Notes: generated by a model not told the origin, from the sequence alone. A stretch of 64,000 nt of DNA from Nocardia paucivorans NBRC 100373 (GCF_000308675.1 NZ_BAGE01000018.1:62001-126000), one strand, 5' to 3'. Numbered from the stretch's first letter, positions 21,794 to 30,197 are shown. Program-made: numbers and translations.

Positions 21794-22351
21794 TCAGTTT
21801 TCCGGTTCCGGGTCGGGTTTGTTCCAGGCGAGGATCATGGCCGGCGCGCAACCGCCCGCCAACAGGGTCGCCAGGAGCATCGTTCCGCCCGCATAGGCGG
21901 TGGAGAAGGCATCCGCCTCCGGCATGAGCGAACCCGACCACACCAGATAAAGCACCGGCGGCAGGCACAGCGTCTGGGTAATGGTGAGGCCGATCGATCG
22001 GGCGGTTTCGCGCTGGGCGATCTCCAGTTCGTCGAGGGCGGCCGCGGGGGCGTGGTCCTGGCCGTGGGAGGTGATTCGCAGCATGGTCCACGCGGGCAGA
22101 AAGACCAGCACCAAGGGCAGGGTGGCCAGCGCGGACCATTTCAGGCCGAAGGCGCACAGCGCGCCGGCCACGAAAAGCCCCGCGAGGGAGACCGCCACCG
22201 CCACCACCAGGGCCCGCCGGCGAGTCCTGGTACGCCAACCGGGCAGCATCCCGGACATCCGTTCTTCGTGGACCAGCCAGCGGCGTAACCGGTAGGCCCG
22301 ATAGCGATCGAGTAGCGTCCCGTTGCTCTGGGTTGTCATGTCGGCGGTCAT
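21794..22351 (-). CDS. Four-helix membrane protein paired with a HTH regulator
   Basis: The 185-residue product starts at ATG 22351. A basic N-terminal region (YRAYRLRRWLVHEERM, GWRTRTRRR) precedes two hydrophobic helices (ALVVAVAVSLAGLFVAGALCAFG, LATLPLVLVFLPAWTMLRI). A polar helix (LDELEIAQRETARSIG) and two more membrane helices follow (LCLPPVLYLVWSG, GGTMLLATLLAGGCAPAMIL). Its ATG overlaps the stop of the HTH gene, so the two are translated together. Small HTH/membrane pairs of this kind are common in Gram-positive bacteria. I cannot name a function. Confidence 0.75.
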   Translation of the reverse strand: MTADMTTQSNGTLLDRYRAYRLRRWLVHEERMSGMLPGWRTRTRRRALVVAVAVSLAGLFVAGALCAFGLKWSALATLPLVLVFLPAWTMLRITSHGQDHAPAAALDELEIAQRETARSIGLTITQTLCLPPVLYLVWSGSLMPEADAFSTAYAGGTMLLATLLAGGCAPAMILAWNKPDPEPEN

Positions 22352-22614
22352 ATCGTTCCTTTCCCGCGGGAGTAGACCTCGGTCGAGAGGGGGGTGAATT
22401 CGGTGCGGGAGAACACCGCCTCCACCGGTAGTTCGAAGACCTCGCAGATACGCAAGGCCAGATCCAGGCTGGGGTAGTGGTCGCCGCGTTCGAGCGCGCC
22501 GATTGTCTGCGGATTGACGTTCACCGCCTCGGCCAAGGCGGCCCGCGACATTCGGTGCTCCGCACGCAGCACTGCGATTCGGTTGTATATCGGGAGATTT
22601 TCCCCACGTCGCAC
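22348..22614 (-). CDS. Small Cro/CI-type HTH regulator
   Basis: From GTG 22614 the product is 88 residues (GTG 22623 and TTG 22659 are also in frame). The XRE helix-turn-helix is clear: IAVLRAEHRMSRAALAEAV, then NVNPQTIGALERG, then PSLDLALRICEVFELPVEAVF, the YozG-like compact family. It probably controls its own operon with the membrane gene that overlaps its stop codon. A dyad and a TTGACA hexamer lie just upstream. Confidence 0.85.
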   Translation of the reverse strand: MRRGENLPIYNRIAVLRAEHRMSRAALAEAVNVNPQTIGALERGDHYPSLDLALRICEVFELPVEAVFSRTEFTPLSTEVYSRGKGTI

Positions 22615-22631
22615 TGGGCTCACGCAATGAA

Positions 22632-22659
22632 GTGTTGTAAAAACACAACGATTTGTCAA
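22632..22659 (-). promoter_or_regulatory. Probable promoter with dyad upstream of the HTH gene
   Basis: On the minus strand TTGACA (22659-22654) is followed by a 15-base dyad, GTGTT-5 bases-AACAC (22632-22646). A second, overlapping dyad GTTGT/ACAAC spans 22634-22649. The dyad lies just downstream of the -35-like hexamer, where an autoregulator would block transcription. No clear -10 hexamer is assigned. Confidence 0.5.
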
Positions 22660-22723
22660 CTCGATTCTGACACGGTGCCCCCCGTCGTTGACCTATCGCA
22701 CGGCCGCTTCTACCTTCGGAACG

Positions 22724-23581
22724 ATGACCTTCAGAAGCGAGACCGGCACAGTTCCTCCGATAGTGCTCAACGACGGGAATCTCATTCCGCAGCTCGGGTT
22801 CGGGGTCTTCCAGGTTCCGCCCGACGATGCCTTCGAGGTGGTCGCGACCGCATTGCGTACGGGGTACCGCAGTATCGACACCGCGGCCGCCTACAACAAC
22901 GAGGAAGGGGTCGGCCGCGCCATCCGAGAATCGGGAATCCCCCGGGACGAGATATACGTCACCACCAAGCTGTGGAATGCCGACCAGGGCTACGATTCCG
23001 CCCTACGCGCCTTCGACGCCAGTATGCGGCAGCTGGGGCTGGACTACCTGGACCTCTACCTCATTCACTGGCCGGTCCCCACAGCCGATCGCTACCTGGA
23101 CAGCTACCGGGCCCTGCGGGCGCTGCGCGAAGAAGGGCGCGTGCGCTCGATCGGCGTCTCGAATTTCCGCATCTCCGATCTGGAGCGATTGATCGGCGAG
23201 GTCGGTGAGGCCCCGGCGGTCAATCAGATCGAACTGCACCCACGGCTCGTCCAGCGGGAACTGCGGGAATATCACACCGAACACGCCATCGCGACCGAGG
23301 CGTGGAGCCCACTCGGGCAGGGCGCCCTGCTCAACGATCCGATCATCACCAAGATCGCCGCCGATGTGGGACGCACCCCGGCGCAGGTGCTCATCCGCTG
23401 GCACCTGCAACTCGGCAATGTGGTGATCCCCAAATCGGCGACACCTTCTCGAATCGCCGAAAACTTCGATGTGTTCGGCTTCGAGCTGGCCCCGGAACAG
23501 ATGCAGGCGATCCTCTCCCTCGACAAAGGAGAGCGTTTCGGCCCGGACCCGGCGACATTCGCACTCGGTCTGGAGAACTGA
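22724..23581 (+). CDS. Aldo/keto reductase
   Basis: The 285-residue NADPH-dependent reductase of the AKR family (2,5-diketogluconate reductase-like, AKR5 type) starts at ATG 22724. The catalytic tetrad is visible: Asp and Tyr in SIDTAAAYNNEEGVG, Lys in VTTKLWN, His in DLYLIHWPVP. The cofactor region IGVSNF, NQIELHP and VVIPKSATPSRIAEN is intact. It reduces a carbonyl compound that cannot be specified. It is divergent from the HTH/membrane operon and ends just before a strong hairpin. Confidence 0.93.
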   Translation: MTFRSETGTVPPIVLNDGNLIPQLGFGVFQVPPDDAFEVVATALRTGYRSIDTAAAYNNEEGVGRAIRESGIPRDEIYVTTKLWNADQGYDSALRAFDASMRQLGLDYLDLYLIHWPVPTADRYLDSYRALRALREEGRVRSIGVSNFRISDLERLIGEVGEAPAVNQIELHPRLVQRELREYHTEHAIATEAWSPLGQGALLNDPIITKIAADVGRTPAQVLIRWHLQLGNVVIPKSATPSRIAENFDVFGFELAPEQMQAILSLDKGERFGPDPATFALGLEN

Positions 23582-23597
23582 ACACCTACGCGCTGAC

Positions 23598-23628
23598 GGC
23601 CCGACGCTGTGTGGTTGTGCGTCGGGCC
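23598..23628 (+). terminator. Hairpin after the aldo/keto reductase gene
   Basis: The arms GGCCCGACGC (23598-23607) and GCGTCGGGCC (23619-23628) are perfect complements around an 11-base loop, 17 bases after the stop codon. There is no T-tract. A 17-base segment of the left arm region (GACGGCCCGACGCTGTG, 23595-23611) is repeated at 23669-23685. Confidence 0.7.
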
Positions 23629-23734
23629 TGCGCCTGCGTGGCCACGCCTCGCTGCCGCCTTCGGCGCCGACGGCCCGACGCTGTGGCAGAGTGAACGGTG
23701 ACCGTTGAAGAAAAGTGCAGCTGGGGAGAGGGCA

Positions 23735-24460
23735 ATGCTCGGTGTCAGCCGGGACGGCGACGTCGTCACGATCGAACTACAGCGCGAACAGCGACGTAAC
23801 GCTTTGAACCAGGAGCTGGTGGGGCAGTTGCGTGAGGCGGTGATCGAGGCCGCCGAAGACGCTCGGGTGATCGTGCTCACGGGGCGGGGGCCGGTGTTCA
23901 GCGCGGGTGCCGACCTGGACGGTGTGTACTCCACCGACTTCCTCGACACGCTGATGGATATGTTGCACACGGTCGAGTCGGTTCCGGTGCCGGTGATCGC
24001 CGCCGTACACGGCGCGGCCATCGGCGCAGGAGTGCAGTTGGCCATGGCGGCGGATCTGCGGGTTATGAGCCCGGATTCGTATATCGCGATTCCCGCCGCC
24101 AAACTGGGTATCTCGGTGAATCTGTGGACCACTCGCCGGCTGGCCTCACTGATCGGAGGCGGGCCGGCCCGCACCATCCTGCTCGGCGCGGAACCCGTGG
24201 CCGCCACCGACGCCTACACCTTCGGTTTCGCCAACAAACTGGGCACGGTGGCCGATGCCCAGGGATGGGCCAAATCGATCGCCCAGCTCGCCCCGCTGTC
24301 GCTGCGTCACCTGAAGTTGGCACTCAACGACGACGGGACCCGAGAGCCGGAGAACGCTCAGCAGCGGGCCGCGCTGGAGGCCGCCTGGGCCAGCGCGGAC
24401 GCTCGGGAAGGCCGACTGGCCCGCCAGGAGAAGCGACCCGCGAAGTTCGAGGGCCGATGA
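23735..24460 (+). CDS. echA6: EchA6-like enoyl-CoA hydratase homologue, probably non-catalytic
   Basis: The 241-residue crotonase-fold protein starts at ATG 23735 (upstream site GGGAGAGGG). The acyl-CoA oxyanion-hole regions are present (FSAGADLDG and HGAAIGAGVQLAMAADLRV). The two glutamates that hydrate the double bond in true enoyl-CoA hydratases are missing: the GGxCE position reads GAGVQ, and the second Glu region reads KLGISVNLW. This matches M. tuberculosis EchA6 (Rv0905), reported to bind acyl-CoA without hydratase activity and to feed acyl chains to FAS-II for mycolic acids. The end LARQEKRPAKFEGR also fits. It is translationally coupled to the next gene. Confidence 0.85.
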   Translation: MLGVSRDGDVVTIELQREQRRNALNQELVGQLREAVIEAAEDARVIVLTGRGPVFSAGADLDGVYSTDFLDTLMDMLHTVESVPVPVIAAVHGAAIGAGVQLAMAADLRVMSPDSYIAIPAAKLGISVNLWTTRRLASLIGGGPARTILLGAEPVAATDAYTFGFANKLGTVADAQGWAKSIAQLAPLSLRHLKLALNDDGTREPENAQQRAALEAAWASADAREGRLARQEKRPAKFEGR

Positions 24461-25596
24461 GCGGGCGGGCGCGTACCGTACTCGCCGGCGCGGCCGGAGT
24501 CCTCGGACTCGGCTGGGTGGTGCGGGCGTTATGGGGATTGCCGTCGGCGCTCGGCGCGCCACTTTCGGCCATTTCACCGACCGTGGCGGGCGCCACCGGT
24601 TACCGCAACAGACGGTTCCACAACACCGAGCCCGAGACGCCGGTCGCGCCGAGTTCGATGCTGTCGCTGCTGTTCTCGGCGGCCACCCGCACCAGGGTCG
24701 GGCGTCCGGTGCGGCCGGTGCCATTGGTGAAACCGCAGCAGCCCGCCGTAGCCGGTGATCTGGCGGTCACCTGGTACGGCCATGCCAGCGCGCTGGTCGA
24801 GGTGGACGGTTATCGGGTGCTCACCGATCCGGTGTGGAGCAAGCGGGTATCGCCGTCGCAGCTGGTGGGACCGGCGCGGATGCATCCGGTGCCGATACCG
24901 TTGACGGGGTTGCCGCGATTGGACGCGGTGATCATCTCCCATGATCACTACGACCACCTGGATTCCGACACCATTCGGGCCCTGGTTCGGTCGCAGCGGG
25001 CGCCGTTCGTGGTTCCGATGGGTATCGGCGCCCATCTCCGCGAATGGCAGGTGCCGGAAGAGCGGATCATCGAATTGGATTGGGGCGGTTCGACGACCAT
25101 TGCGGCACCCGCCGCCGATCAGGGTGATCTGGTGATCACCTGCGCCGAGGCCCGGCATTTCTCGGGACGCGGTCTGGCCCGCAATGCCACCCTGTGGGCG
25201 TCGTGGGCGCTGCGGGGGCCGAGCAGGCGGGTGTATTTCGGTGGCGACACCGGCTACACCAAGGCTTTCGCCACCGCCGCGCAGTGGGGCCCTTACGACT
25301 TGACCCTGCTGCCGATCGGTGCCTACGACGAGCATTGGCCCGATATCCACATGAACCCCGAGGAAGCGGTGCGCGCCCACGCCGATCTATGCGGGGGCGA
25401 CCCCGGCCACGGGCTGCTGGTCCCGATCCACTGGGCCACCTTCAACCTCGCTTTTCACGGGTGGTCCGAGCCGGTGCGGAGGCTGATGGCGGCGGCCGAG
25501 GAGGCCGGTACCACGATCGCGGTTCCGAAACCGGGAATGAGAGTGACACCGATAGACCTCCCGCCGGCGCAGCGCTGGTGGGAAGATGTGGGATAG
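24457..25596 (+). CDS. Metallo-beta-lactamase-fold hydrolase, NAPE-PLD-like (Rv0906 type)
   Basis: The ATG overlaps the echA6 stop; the product is 379 residues. An N-terminal hydrophobic segment (TVLAGAAGVLGLGWVVRALWG) suggests a membrane anchor. The metal-binding motif is ISHDHYDHLD (HxHxDH). Further ligands are His in EARHFSGRG, Asp in YFGGDTGYTK and His in IHWATFNLAFHGW. The fold and the ends (MNPEEAVRAH) match the N-acylphosphatidylethanolamine phospholipase D-like branch that includes Rv0906. A lipid phosphodiester substrate is likely but unproven. The pairing with EchA6 is conserved in mycobacteria. Confidence 0.87.
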   Translation: MSGRARTVLAGAAGVLGLGWVVRALWGLPSALGAPLSAISPTVAGATGYRNRRFHNTEPETPVAPSSMLSLLFSAATRTRVGRPVRPVPLVKPQQPAVAGDLAVTWYGHASALVEVDGYRVLTDPVWSKRVSPSQLVGPARMHPVPIPLTGLPRLDAVIISHDHYDHLDSDTIRALVRSQRAPFVVPMGIGAHLREWQVPEERIIELDWGGSTTIAAPAADQGDLVITCAEARHFSGRGLARNATLWASWALRGPSRRVYFGGDTGYTKAFATAAQWGPYDLTLLPIGAYDEHWPDIHMNPEEAVRAHADLCGGDPGHGLLVPIHWATFNLAFHGWSEPVRRLMAAAEEAGTTIAVPKPGMRVTPIDLPPAQRWWEDVG

Positions 25597-25716
25597 CACC
25601 TTCGCGGCGGTGGTCCGGCTCTGTGCCGGCGTCGGAGGAGGTGGCGCGGCGTAGCCCCGGCACGGTCGTTCCATCGACACCGCGATCGTTGACTCCGATA
25701 CGGAAGGATCTGTGCG

Positions 25717-25935
25717 ATGAGCCTGAAGGACACGCTGAAGGGCCTCGTGGACAAAGGCCAAGAGGTGGCGGCCAAGAACTCGGACAAGATCAACCAGGCG
25801 GTCGACAAGGCGGGCACTTTCATCGATCAGAAGACCGGTGGCAAGTACACCGACAAGATCGAGAAGGGCAAGGAGGCCGCCCGTAAAGTCATTCCCCCGG
25901 AACAGCCGGGGCAGTCCGGTCCGGGGTCGGCGTAG
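25717..25935 (+). CDS. MT0933-like antitoxin family protein, copy 1
   Basis: The 72-residue, lysine-rich, helical protein (MSLKDTLKGLVDKGQEVAAKNSDKI) contains the family core VDKAGTFIDQKTGGKYTDKI. This is the MT0933 (Rv0909) antitoxin signature. In M. tuberculosis the adjacent Rv0910 is the proposed toxin, but no such gene follows here. A second copy lies 185 bases downstream. Confidence 0.82.
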   Translation: MSLKDTLKGLVDKGQEVAAKNSDKINQAVDKAGTFIDQKTGGKYTDKIEKGKEAARKVIPPEQPGQSGPGSA

Positions 25936-26120
25936 ACCTCGGGCGGGAAGCGGCCCGGCGGATAGCGGTCGTCCGTCGAGAACGGTCCGTGAGCCGGGCA
26001 GGGGCTCGCCCACGCCGGCCCGGGTGGATGGTCGCGATGGTCCGCACCGAGTTCGAGCGGTTACCGGGATATGGCTACCGGTATGGTGATCCCGATTACC
26101 GCTCGAGCGAGGAGTTTTCA

Positions 26121-26300
26121 ATGGATCTCAAGGGCCTGGCCGATAAAGCGCTCGATCTGGCACGCAAGAACGCCGACAAGGTGGAGCCGCTGATCGATAA
26201 GGCCGGTGACATCGTGGACCAGAAGACCGGCGGAAAGTACGCCGCTCAGGTGGACGCGGCGCAGGAAGCGGCCAAGAAGGCGGTGCGCGACCAGGCGTGA
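26121..26300 (+). CDS. MT0933-like antitoxin family protein, copy 2
   Basis: The 59-residue paralogue of the preceding gene begins MDLKGLADKALDLARKNADKV and carries the same core, DKAGDIVDQKTGGKYAAQV. ATG 26121 has a good GGAG site 8 bases upstream; longer in-frame starts would add unrelated residues. The shared DQKTGGKY block shows a duplication. No partner toxin is seen between here and 31 kb. Confidence 0.8.
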   Translation: MDLKGLADKALDLARKNADKVEPLIDKAGDIVDQKTGGKYAAQVDAAQEAAKKAVRDQA

Positions 26301-26345
26301 TAGTACGCACCGGGCCGGCTCCATCCGTCCCTGCTCGGGCCCGAA

Positions 26346-26382
26346 AAGCGGCGGCACCCCGGGAGCCGGGGTGCCGCCGCTT
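26346..26382. terminator. 17-bp hairpin between convergent genes
   Basis: The arms 26346-26362 and 26366-26382 are exact complements over 17 bases with a 3-base loop. The hairpin lies between the stop of the second antitoxin-like gene and the stop of the convergent secreted-protein gene, so it can serve both directions. Confidence 0.85.
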
Positions 26383-26397
26383 CGGTTGTCCGGGTGA

Positions 26398-27012
26398 TCA
26401 GTTGGCGCCGGCCCACTTGGTGGTGCCCGGCGGGGCGTTGAGGGTGTTGAGCAGTTCGATTCCGGCGACGACCAGGGTCGGGCCACCGGCGATGATCGTG
26501 CCGACGATGCTACCGACGGATGCCCCCAGGACCGCGCCCGGAAGGGTGCCGACCAGCAGACCGACCACGCCGCCCAGTACGAGTCCGAGGAAGCCGCCGA
26601 TCGCTGTCGCCAGACCGAACTGTGAGAGAAACTCGTCTTGTGCCAGCTTGTTCTCCATGGGGGAGGCGATGGGGGCGGCCGGGGCCGGACGAGCATTGGT
26701 CCGATCGCGGACCGCGGTCAGTTCCAGGACCCGCCCGGAGTCGCGAACGATATGGGGGATCGGGTATTCCAATCCGTTTTCGCGGAAGGTCAACGGTAGA
26801 CCGAGGAGGGTGTGCCCGGTCGAATCGTTGATGCGCACGGTGTCACCGGCCACCTCGAAGACGCCGTCGGTGAGCGTGGTGACGATGCGATCACCGACCA
26901 GGGTTGTCTCGTACCGTACCTCGGGTGCGGATTGCGCGTGCGAGACACCGGCGGTCGCCATGAGTGCAGCGGCCACGGATAGCGCCGGCACGGCGAGCTT
27001 GCGGAGAATCAT
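26398..27012 (-). CDS. Secreted protein with a C-terminal glycine-zipper region
   Basis: The 204-residue product starts at ATG 27012. A Sec signal peptide is evident (KLAVPALSVAAALMATAGVSHAQ, cleavage near 28). The middle part (about 30-110) is beta-rich (VRYETTLVGDRIVTTLTDGVFEVAGDTVRI). The region from about 140 to 190 is a glycine-zipper hydrophobic stretch (GGFLGLVLGGVVGLLVG, then GASVGSIVGTIIAGG) that could insert in a membrane. The arrangement is common in Nocardia and Rhodococcus secreted proteins of unknown function (DUF8020-like, from memory). No enzyme motif is visible. Confidence 0.7.
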   Translation of the reverse strand: MILRKLAVPALSVAAALMATAGVSHAQSAPEVRYETTLVGDRIVTTLTDGVFEVAGDTVRINDSTGHTLLGLPLTFRENGLEYPIPHIVRDSGRVLELTAVRDRTNARPAPAAPIASPMENKLAQDEFLSQFGLATAIGGFLGLVLGGVVGLLVGTLPGAVLGASVGSIVGTIIAGGPTLVVAGIELLNTLNAPPGTTKWAGAN

Positions 27013-27134
27013 TGTGCTGTTCTCACATTCGTAGGGTTGCTGTGGGTGTGTCGTACAACAGCGAAAAACTCCACGCCGATCCGGACGGTCGACGATTGTG
27101 ATAGATCTCATAGTTTCAAACCCTGAGATGTGTC

Positions 27135-27148
27135 AACTCTAGTGAGTT
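27135..27148 (-). promoter_or_regulatory. Inverted repeat upstream of the secreted-protein gene
   Basis: AACTC-TAGT-GAGTT forms a perfect 14-base dyad about 120 bases upstream of the start at 27012. A second dyad, ATCTCA (27105-27110) with TGAGAT (27124-27129), lies closer to the gene. They look like regulator sites in the promoter, but no cognate regulator is evident. Confidence 0.35.
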
Positions 27149-27270
27149 ACCGCTCTTTCCGGTAATGAATTTCGCGAGAAGAGCACTTCACTTCCCCGAA
27201 AAGACCGCTCCTTCAGAAAATTTCCCGGTTACCACCCGTAAGGGCGCGAAATGCGCTCGGGGATCGGGCT

Positions 27271-28005
27271 TCAGAGAACGACCTCCACCGCCACTGCGCC
27301 GAGGCAGACCAGGGCCACCACACCCAGCGCTACCGCGTCGCGCCAACCGGGCGCGGTGGGATTGGCGGTCAGTTGCCCGGTGCCGCCGCGCGCGGTGATG
27401 GCCTCACCCAGTTCACCCGCACGACGGGTGGATACCGCCATGGCGGCGGTCAGGATATCGATCAGTGGATCGGTGGTGCGATGCAGCAGATCAGGTTTGG
27501 GGCGCAATCGGCGCGCCGCTCGTAGGACGCGGATCTCCTCCAGCAACAGAGGCAATCCGCGCAGGGTCAGCGCGACGACCACCGCCAGTTCGTCCACCGG
27601 CACCCGAAGTTTGCGCAAGGGGGCGCCGAGAGTGGCCAGCGCCGGCGCGATCTCGCCCATCGGTGTGGTCCAGGCGATGAGCATGGATGCCGTCAGCAGA
27701 ATCAGGGTGAAGACCACCACCTGCACATAACGCAGGATTGCCCCATCGCTCACCACGATATTGAGCACTCCACCGAGCACGATGAGCGCCCAGAATCCCC
27801 ACGGAAGTCGCGGTAGCGCGCCCAGCGGAAGTCGGGCCAGGGCGCCGATCAGGATCAGGAAACCCGCCATGATGCCGAGGACGGGCCAGGTCGGCAGCAG
27901 CATGAGCAATATGCTGATCAGGAAGGCGCCGAGCATTTTGGTGCCGGCCCACAGTCGGTGCACCGGGCTGTTGCCCGGCACCTGGCGCAGCAGAACCGTG
28001 CTCAT
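27271..28005 (-). CDS. Energy-coupling factor transporter transmembrane protein EcfT
   Basis: The 244-residue membrane protein has four to six hydrophobic segments (MLGAFLISILLMLLPTWPVLGIMAGFLILIGAL; FWALIVLGGVLNIVV; VVVFTLILLTASMLIAW; the C-terminal AVALGVVALVCLGAVAVEVVL). The cytoplasmic coupling region LRGLPLLLEEIRVLRAARRLRP carries the Arg-containing coupling helices that contact the two ATPases. ATG 28005 overlaps the stop of the ATPase gene. It is the scaffold of the ECF importer; the neighbouring gene supplies the other parts. Confidence 0.88.
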   Translation of the reverse strand: MSTVLLRQVPGNSPVHRLWAGTKMLGAFLISILLMLLPTWPVLGIMAGFLILIGALARLPLGALPRLPWGFWALIVLGGVLNIVVSDGAILRYVQVVVFTLILLTASMLIAWTTPMGEIAPALATLGAPLRKLRVPVDELAVVVALTLRGLPLLLEEIRVLRAARRLRPKPDLLHRTTDPLIDILTAAMAVSTRRAGELGEAITARGGTGQLTANPTAPGWRDAVALGVVALVCLGAVAVEVVL

Positions 28006-30197
28006 CGTCGACCTCCGTGCTCCCCGGTGCCGGAGATGCCGTCGTCGAAACGCCACACCGTGCCCGGCCGGGAGAAGTGTGGCGGGTCCGGCGGGTGGAC
28101 GGGTATCGGTCCGGTACCCGATTCGGGTAGCGGTAGCGGATGGGCGTCGGGAATGACGCCGGCCTGCAGATGGACGGTGCGGTCGCAGATAGCGGCCACA
28201 TCCTCGATATCGTGCGAGATGACGATCAGCGTCAGACCCGAATCCCGGAGCCGCGCGAGCAACTCGACGATATCCGCCCGCCCTTCGGGATCCAGGCCCG
28301 CCAGGGGTTCGTCGAGCACTACGACCTGCGGACGACTGGCGACAATGGCGGCGAGCACCACGCGTTTGGCCTGGCCGCCGCTGAGCTCCTCGATGGAGCG
28401 CACGGCCATCATCCGATCCAGGCCGACCGCGTCCAGGGCTCGGCCGACCGTGCCGGAGCCGGTGCTCTGGCCACCCCAGTCGGCGATCTCCTCGCCGACG
28501 GTGTGGCGCTGTAGTTGCAGACGTGAATGTTGGAAGGCCAGTTCGACGTGGCCGATCTGCGCGGTGACCGGTTTACCGGCCAGTTCGCAGCGGCCGGTGG
28601 TGGGCCGGACGAGCCCGGCCATAATCCAGGCCAGGGTCGATTTGCCGGAGCCGTTGCCGCCGACGATCAGCAGCGCCTCGCCTCGGCGCACCGACAGATC
28701 GACACCGTGTAGGGCGGGGGCCTCCCACGGTGTGCCGCGGTTGTAGGTGTGGCGGATACCGTGCAGTTCCAGGATCGGTTCGCCCATTGCGCGGCGGCGG
28801 GTATCGCGAACGGGTTTCGGCCAGGTGGGCAGACGCTCCACCATGCGGCCGCCGGCCAGGTGTACCACGCGGTCGGCGGCCTCGGCATCGGCCTCGTGGT
28901 GGGTGACCAGGACGACGGCCATCGGATAACGGCGCGGTAGTTCGGCGAGCAACCGCACCAGCTCCAGACGTCCGTCCGGGTCGATCATCGATGTCGCCTC
29001 GTCGGCGATGAGCAGCGCGGGGCGGCGGGCCAGGGCCGCGGCAACGGCCAGTCGTTGCTGTTGGCCGCCGGACAGGGTGGCGGTTTCCCGGTCACCCATT
29101 CCCGCCAGGCCGACCTCACCGAGCAGGCCGTCGATATCGACCTCGGCGGCGAGGTCGGCGGGCAGGCCCCAGACGACATCGTCGGCGACCAGGACGCCGA
29201 GGGTTTGGCTCTCCGGTCGCTGTAGCACCAGCGCGGTTCCGCCGAGATGGCCGAGACCGGCCGAGCCGGGGCGTTCGACCGTGCCCGTGGTCGGGGGCAA
29301 TCCGGCCAGTAGGCGGGTGAGGGTGGATTTGCCGGAACCGTTGTGACCGACCACGGCCACGAATTCACCGATCGCGACGGACAGGTCGATCTCGGACAGC
29401 GCGTCGGTGTCCGTGCCCGGATAGCGATAGCCCGCACCGCGCAGGGTGACCGGCAGCGGCGCGATGGGGCGTGGGTCGGCCGGGGCGTCGAGGCGATCGC
29501 TGCCGGGTAGCCACGTCAGCCGGTCGAGAACCGAGCCGAGGACGAACCAGGAGCACAGGGTGGTGAGCACCGTGCCGAAGGCCACCGAACCGCCGATGTA
29601 GAGCCACCATCCGTCCAGGATGGTGTCGGCCAGGCTTGTGATGCCGTTGGCGAGCGGTTTCAGATGCAGGTACTTCTCGGCGATCTCGGCCGCGCCGGCG
29701 GCGGTGTTGCGCAGTGCGTCGAAAGTGAGGTCGCGGGTGGCGGAGAAGGCCAGCAGGAACCCCACCGCGAACGCCGCCCACGCCGCGGCGGCCGGTAGAG
29801 ACAGCGCGAGGACCGTGGCGAGGCCGCGCCCGCGGCGTTTTACTCCACCGACGATGCCGCCGACCGTTGCGGTCGCCACCATGGCGGTCGCCGGTAGCAG
29901 TCCGGCCGCCACGAAGGTGACCAGGGCCGCGGCGACGGCGGCGGTGAGTACCGCGCGGAAGCGGTGTCGGTGGGCGAGCAGGCCCATCGGCACCGCCGCG
30001 ACCAGTTGTAGCGCCGCCGCGAACGGTACGACCGCACCCACGGTGACCAGTCCGACGGTGAGCCCGCCCAATACGGCGCCGGTGGCCAGTTCGATCGGGC
30101 GCAGCGGCCCGCGTTCGACCGGACCGCCGCGTTCCGGTGTGCCGGCGCCGGGTGTCGCGATATCGCCGGGACCGGTGGATGCGGGCAGATCACTCAC
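28002..30197 (-). CDS. ECF importer fusion: membrane domain plus two ATPase domains
   Basis: From GTG 30197 the product is 731 residues. Residues about 35-225 form a membrane domain of about six helices (LATGAVLGGLTVGLVTVG through WWLYIGGSVAFGTVLTTLCSWFV), in the place of a substrate-binding S component. Two ABC ATPases follow. The first has Walker A GHNGSGKST, signature LSGGQQQR and Walker B LLIADEATS. The second has GGNGSGKST, LSGGQAKR and VVVLDEPLAGLD. Both appear active. Rv2326c of M. tuberculosis has the same fused design. The imported substrate, perhaps a vitamin or metal, cannot be told. ATG 30236 is an alternative start. Confidence 0.88.
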   Translation of the reverse strand: MSDLPASTGPGDIATPGAGTPERGGPVERGPLRPIELATGAVLGGLTVGLVTVGAVVPFAAALQLVAAVPMGLLAHRHRFRAVLTAAVAAALVTFVAAGLLPATAMVATATVGGIVGGVKRRGRGLATVLALSLPAAAAWAAFAVGFLLAFSATRDLTFDALRNTAAGAAEIAEKYLHLKPLANGITSLADTILDGWWLYIGGSVAFGTVLTTLCSWFVLGSVLDRLTWLPGSDRLDAPADPRPIAPLPVTLRGAGYRYPGTDTDALSEIDLSVAIGEFVAVVGHNGSGKSTLTRLLAGLPPTTGTVERPGSAGLGHLGGTALVLQRPESQTLGVLVADDVVWGLPADLAAEVDIDGLLGEVGLAGMGDRETATLSGGQQQRLAVAAALARRPALLIADEATSMIDPDGRLELVRLLAELPRRYPMAVVLVTHHEADAEAADRVVHLAGGRMVERLPTWPKPVRDTRRRAMGEPILELHGIRHTYNRGTPWEAPALHGVDLSVRRGEALLIVGGNGSGKSTLAWIMAGLVRPTTGRCELAGKPVTAQIGHVELAFQHSRLQLQRHTVGEEIADWGGQSTGSGTVGRALDAVGLDRMMAVRSIEELSGGQAKRVVLAAIVASRPQVVVLDEPLAGLDPEGRADIVELLARLRDSGLTLIVISHDIEDVAAICDRTVHLQAGVIPDAHPLPLPESGTGPIPVHPPDPPHFSRPGTVWRFDDGISGTGEHGGRR

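Noticed and set aside
23735..24460. Active enoyl-CoA hydratase
   Set aside because: Both catalytic glutamates are replaced, so the EchA6-type non-catalytic call is preferred.
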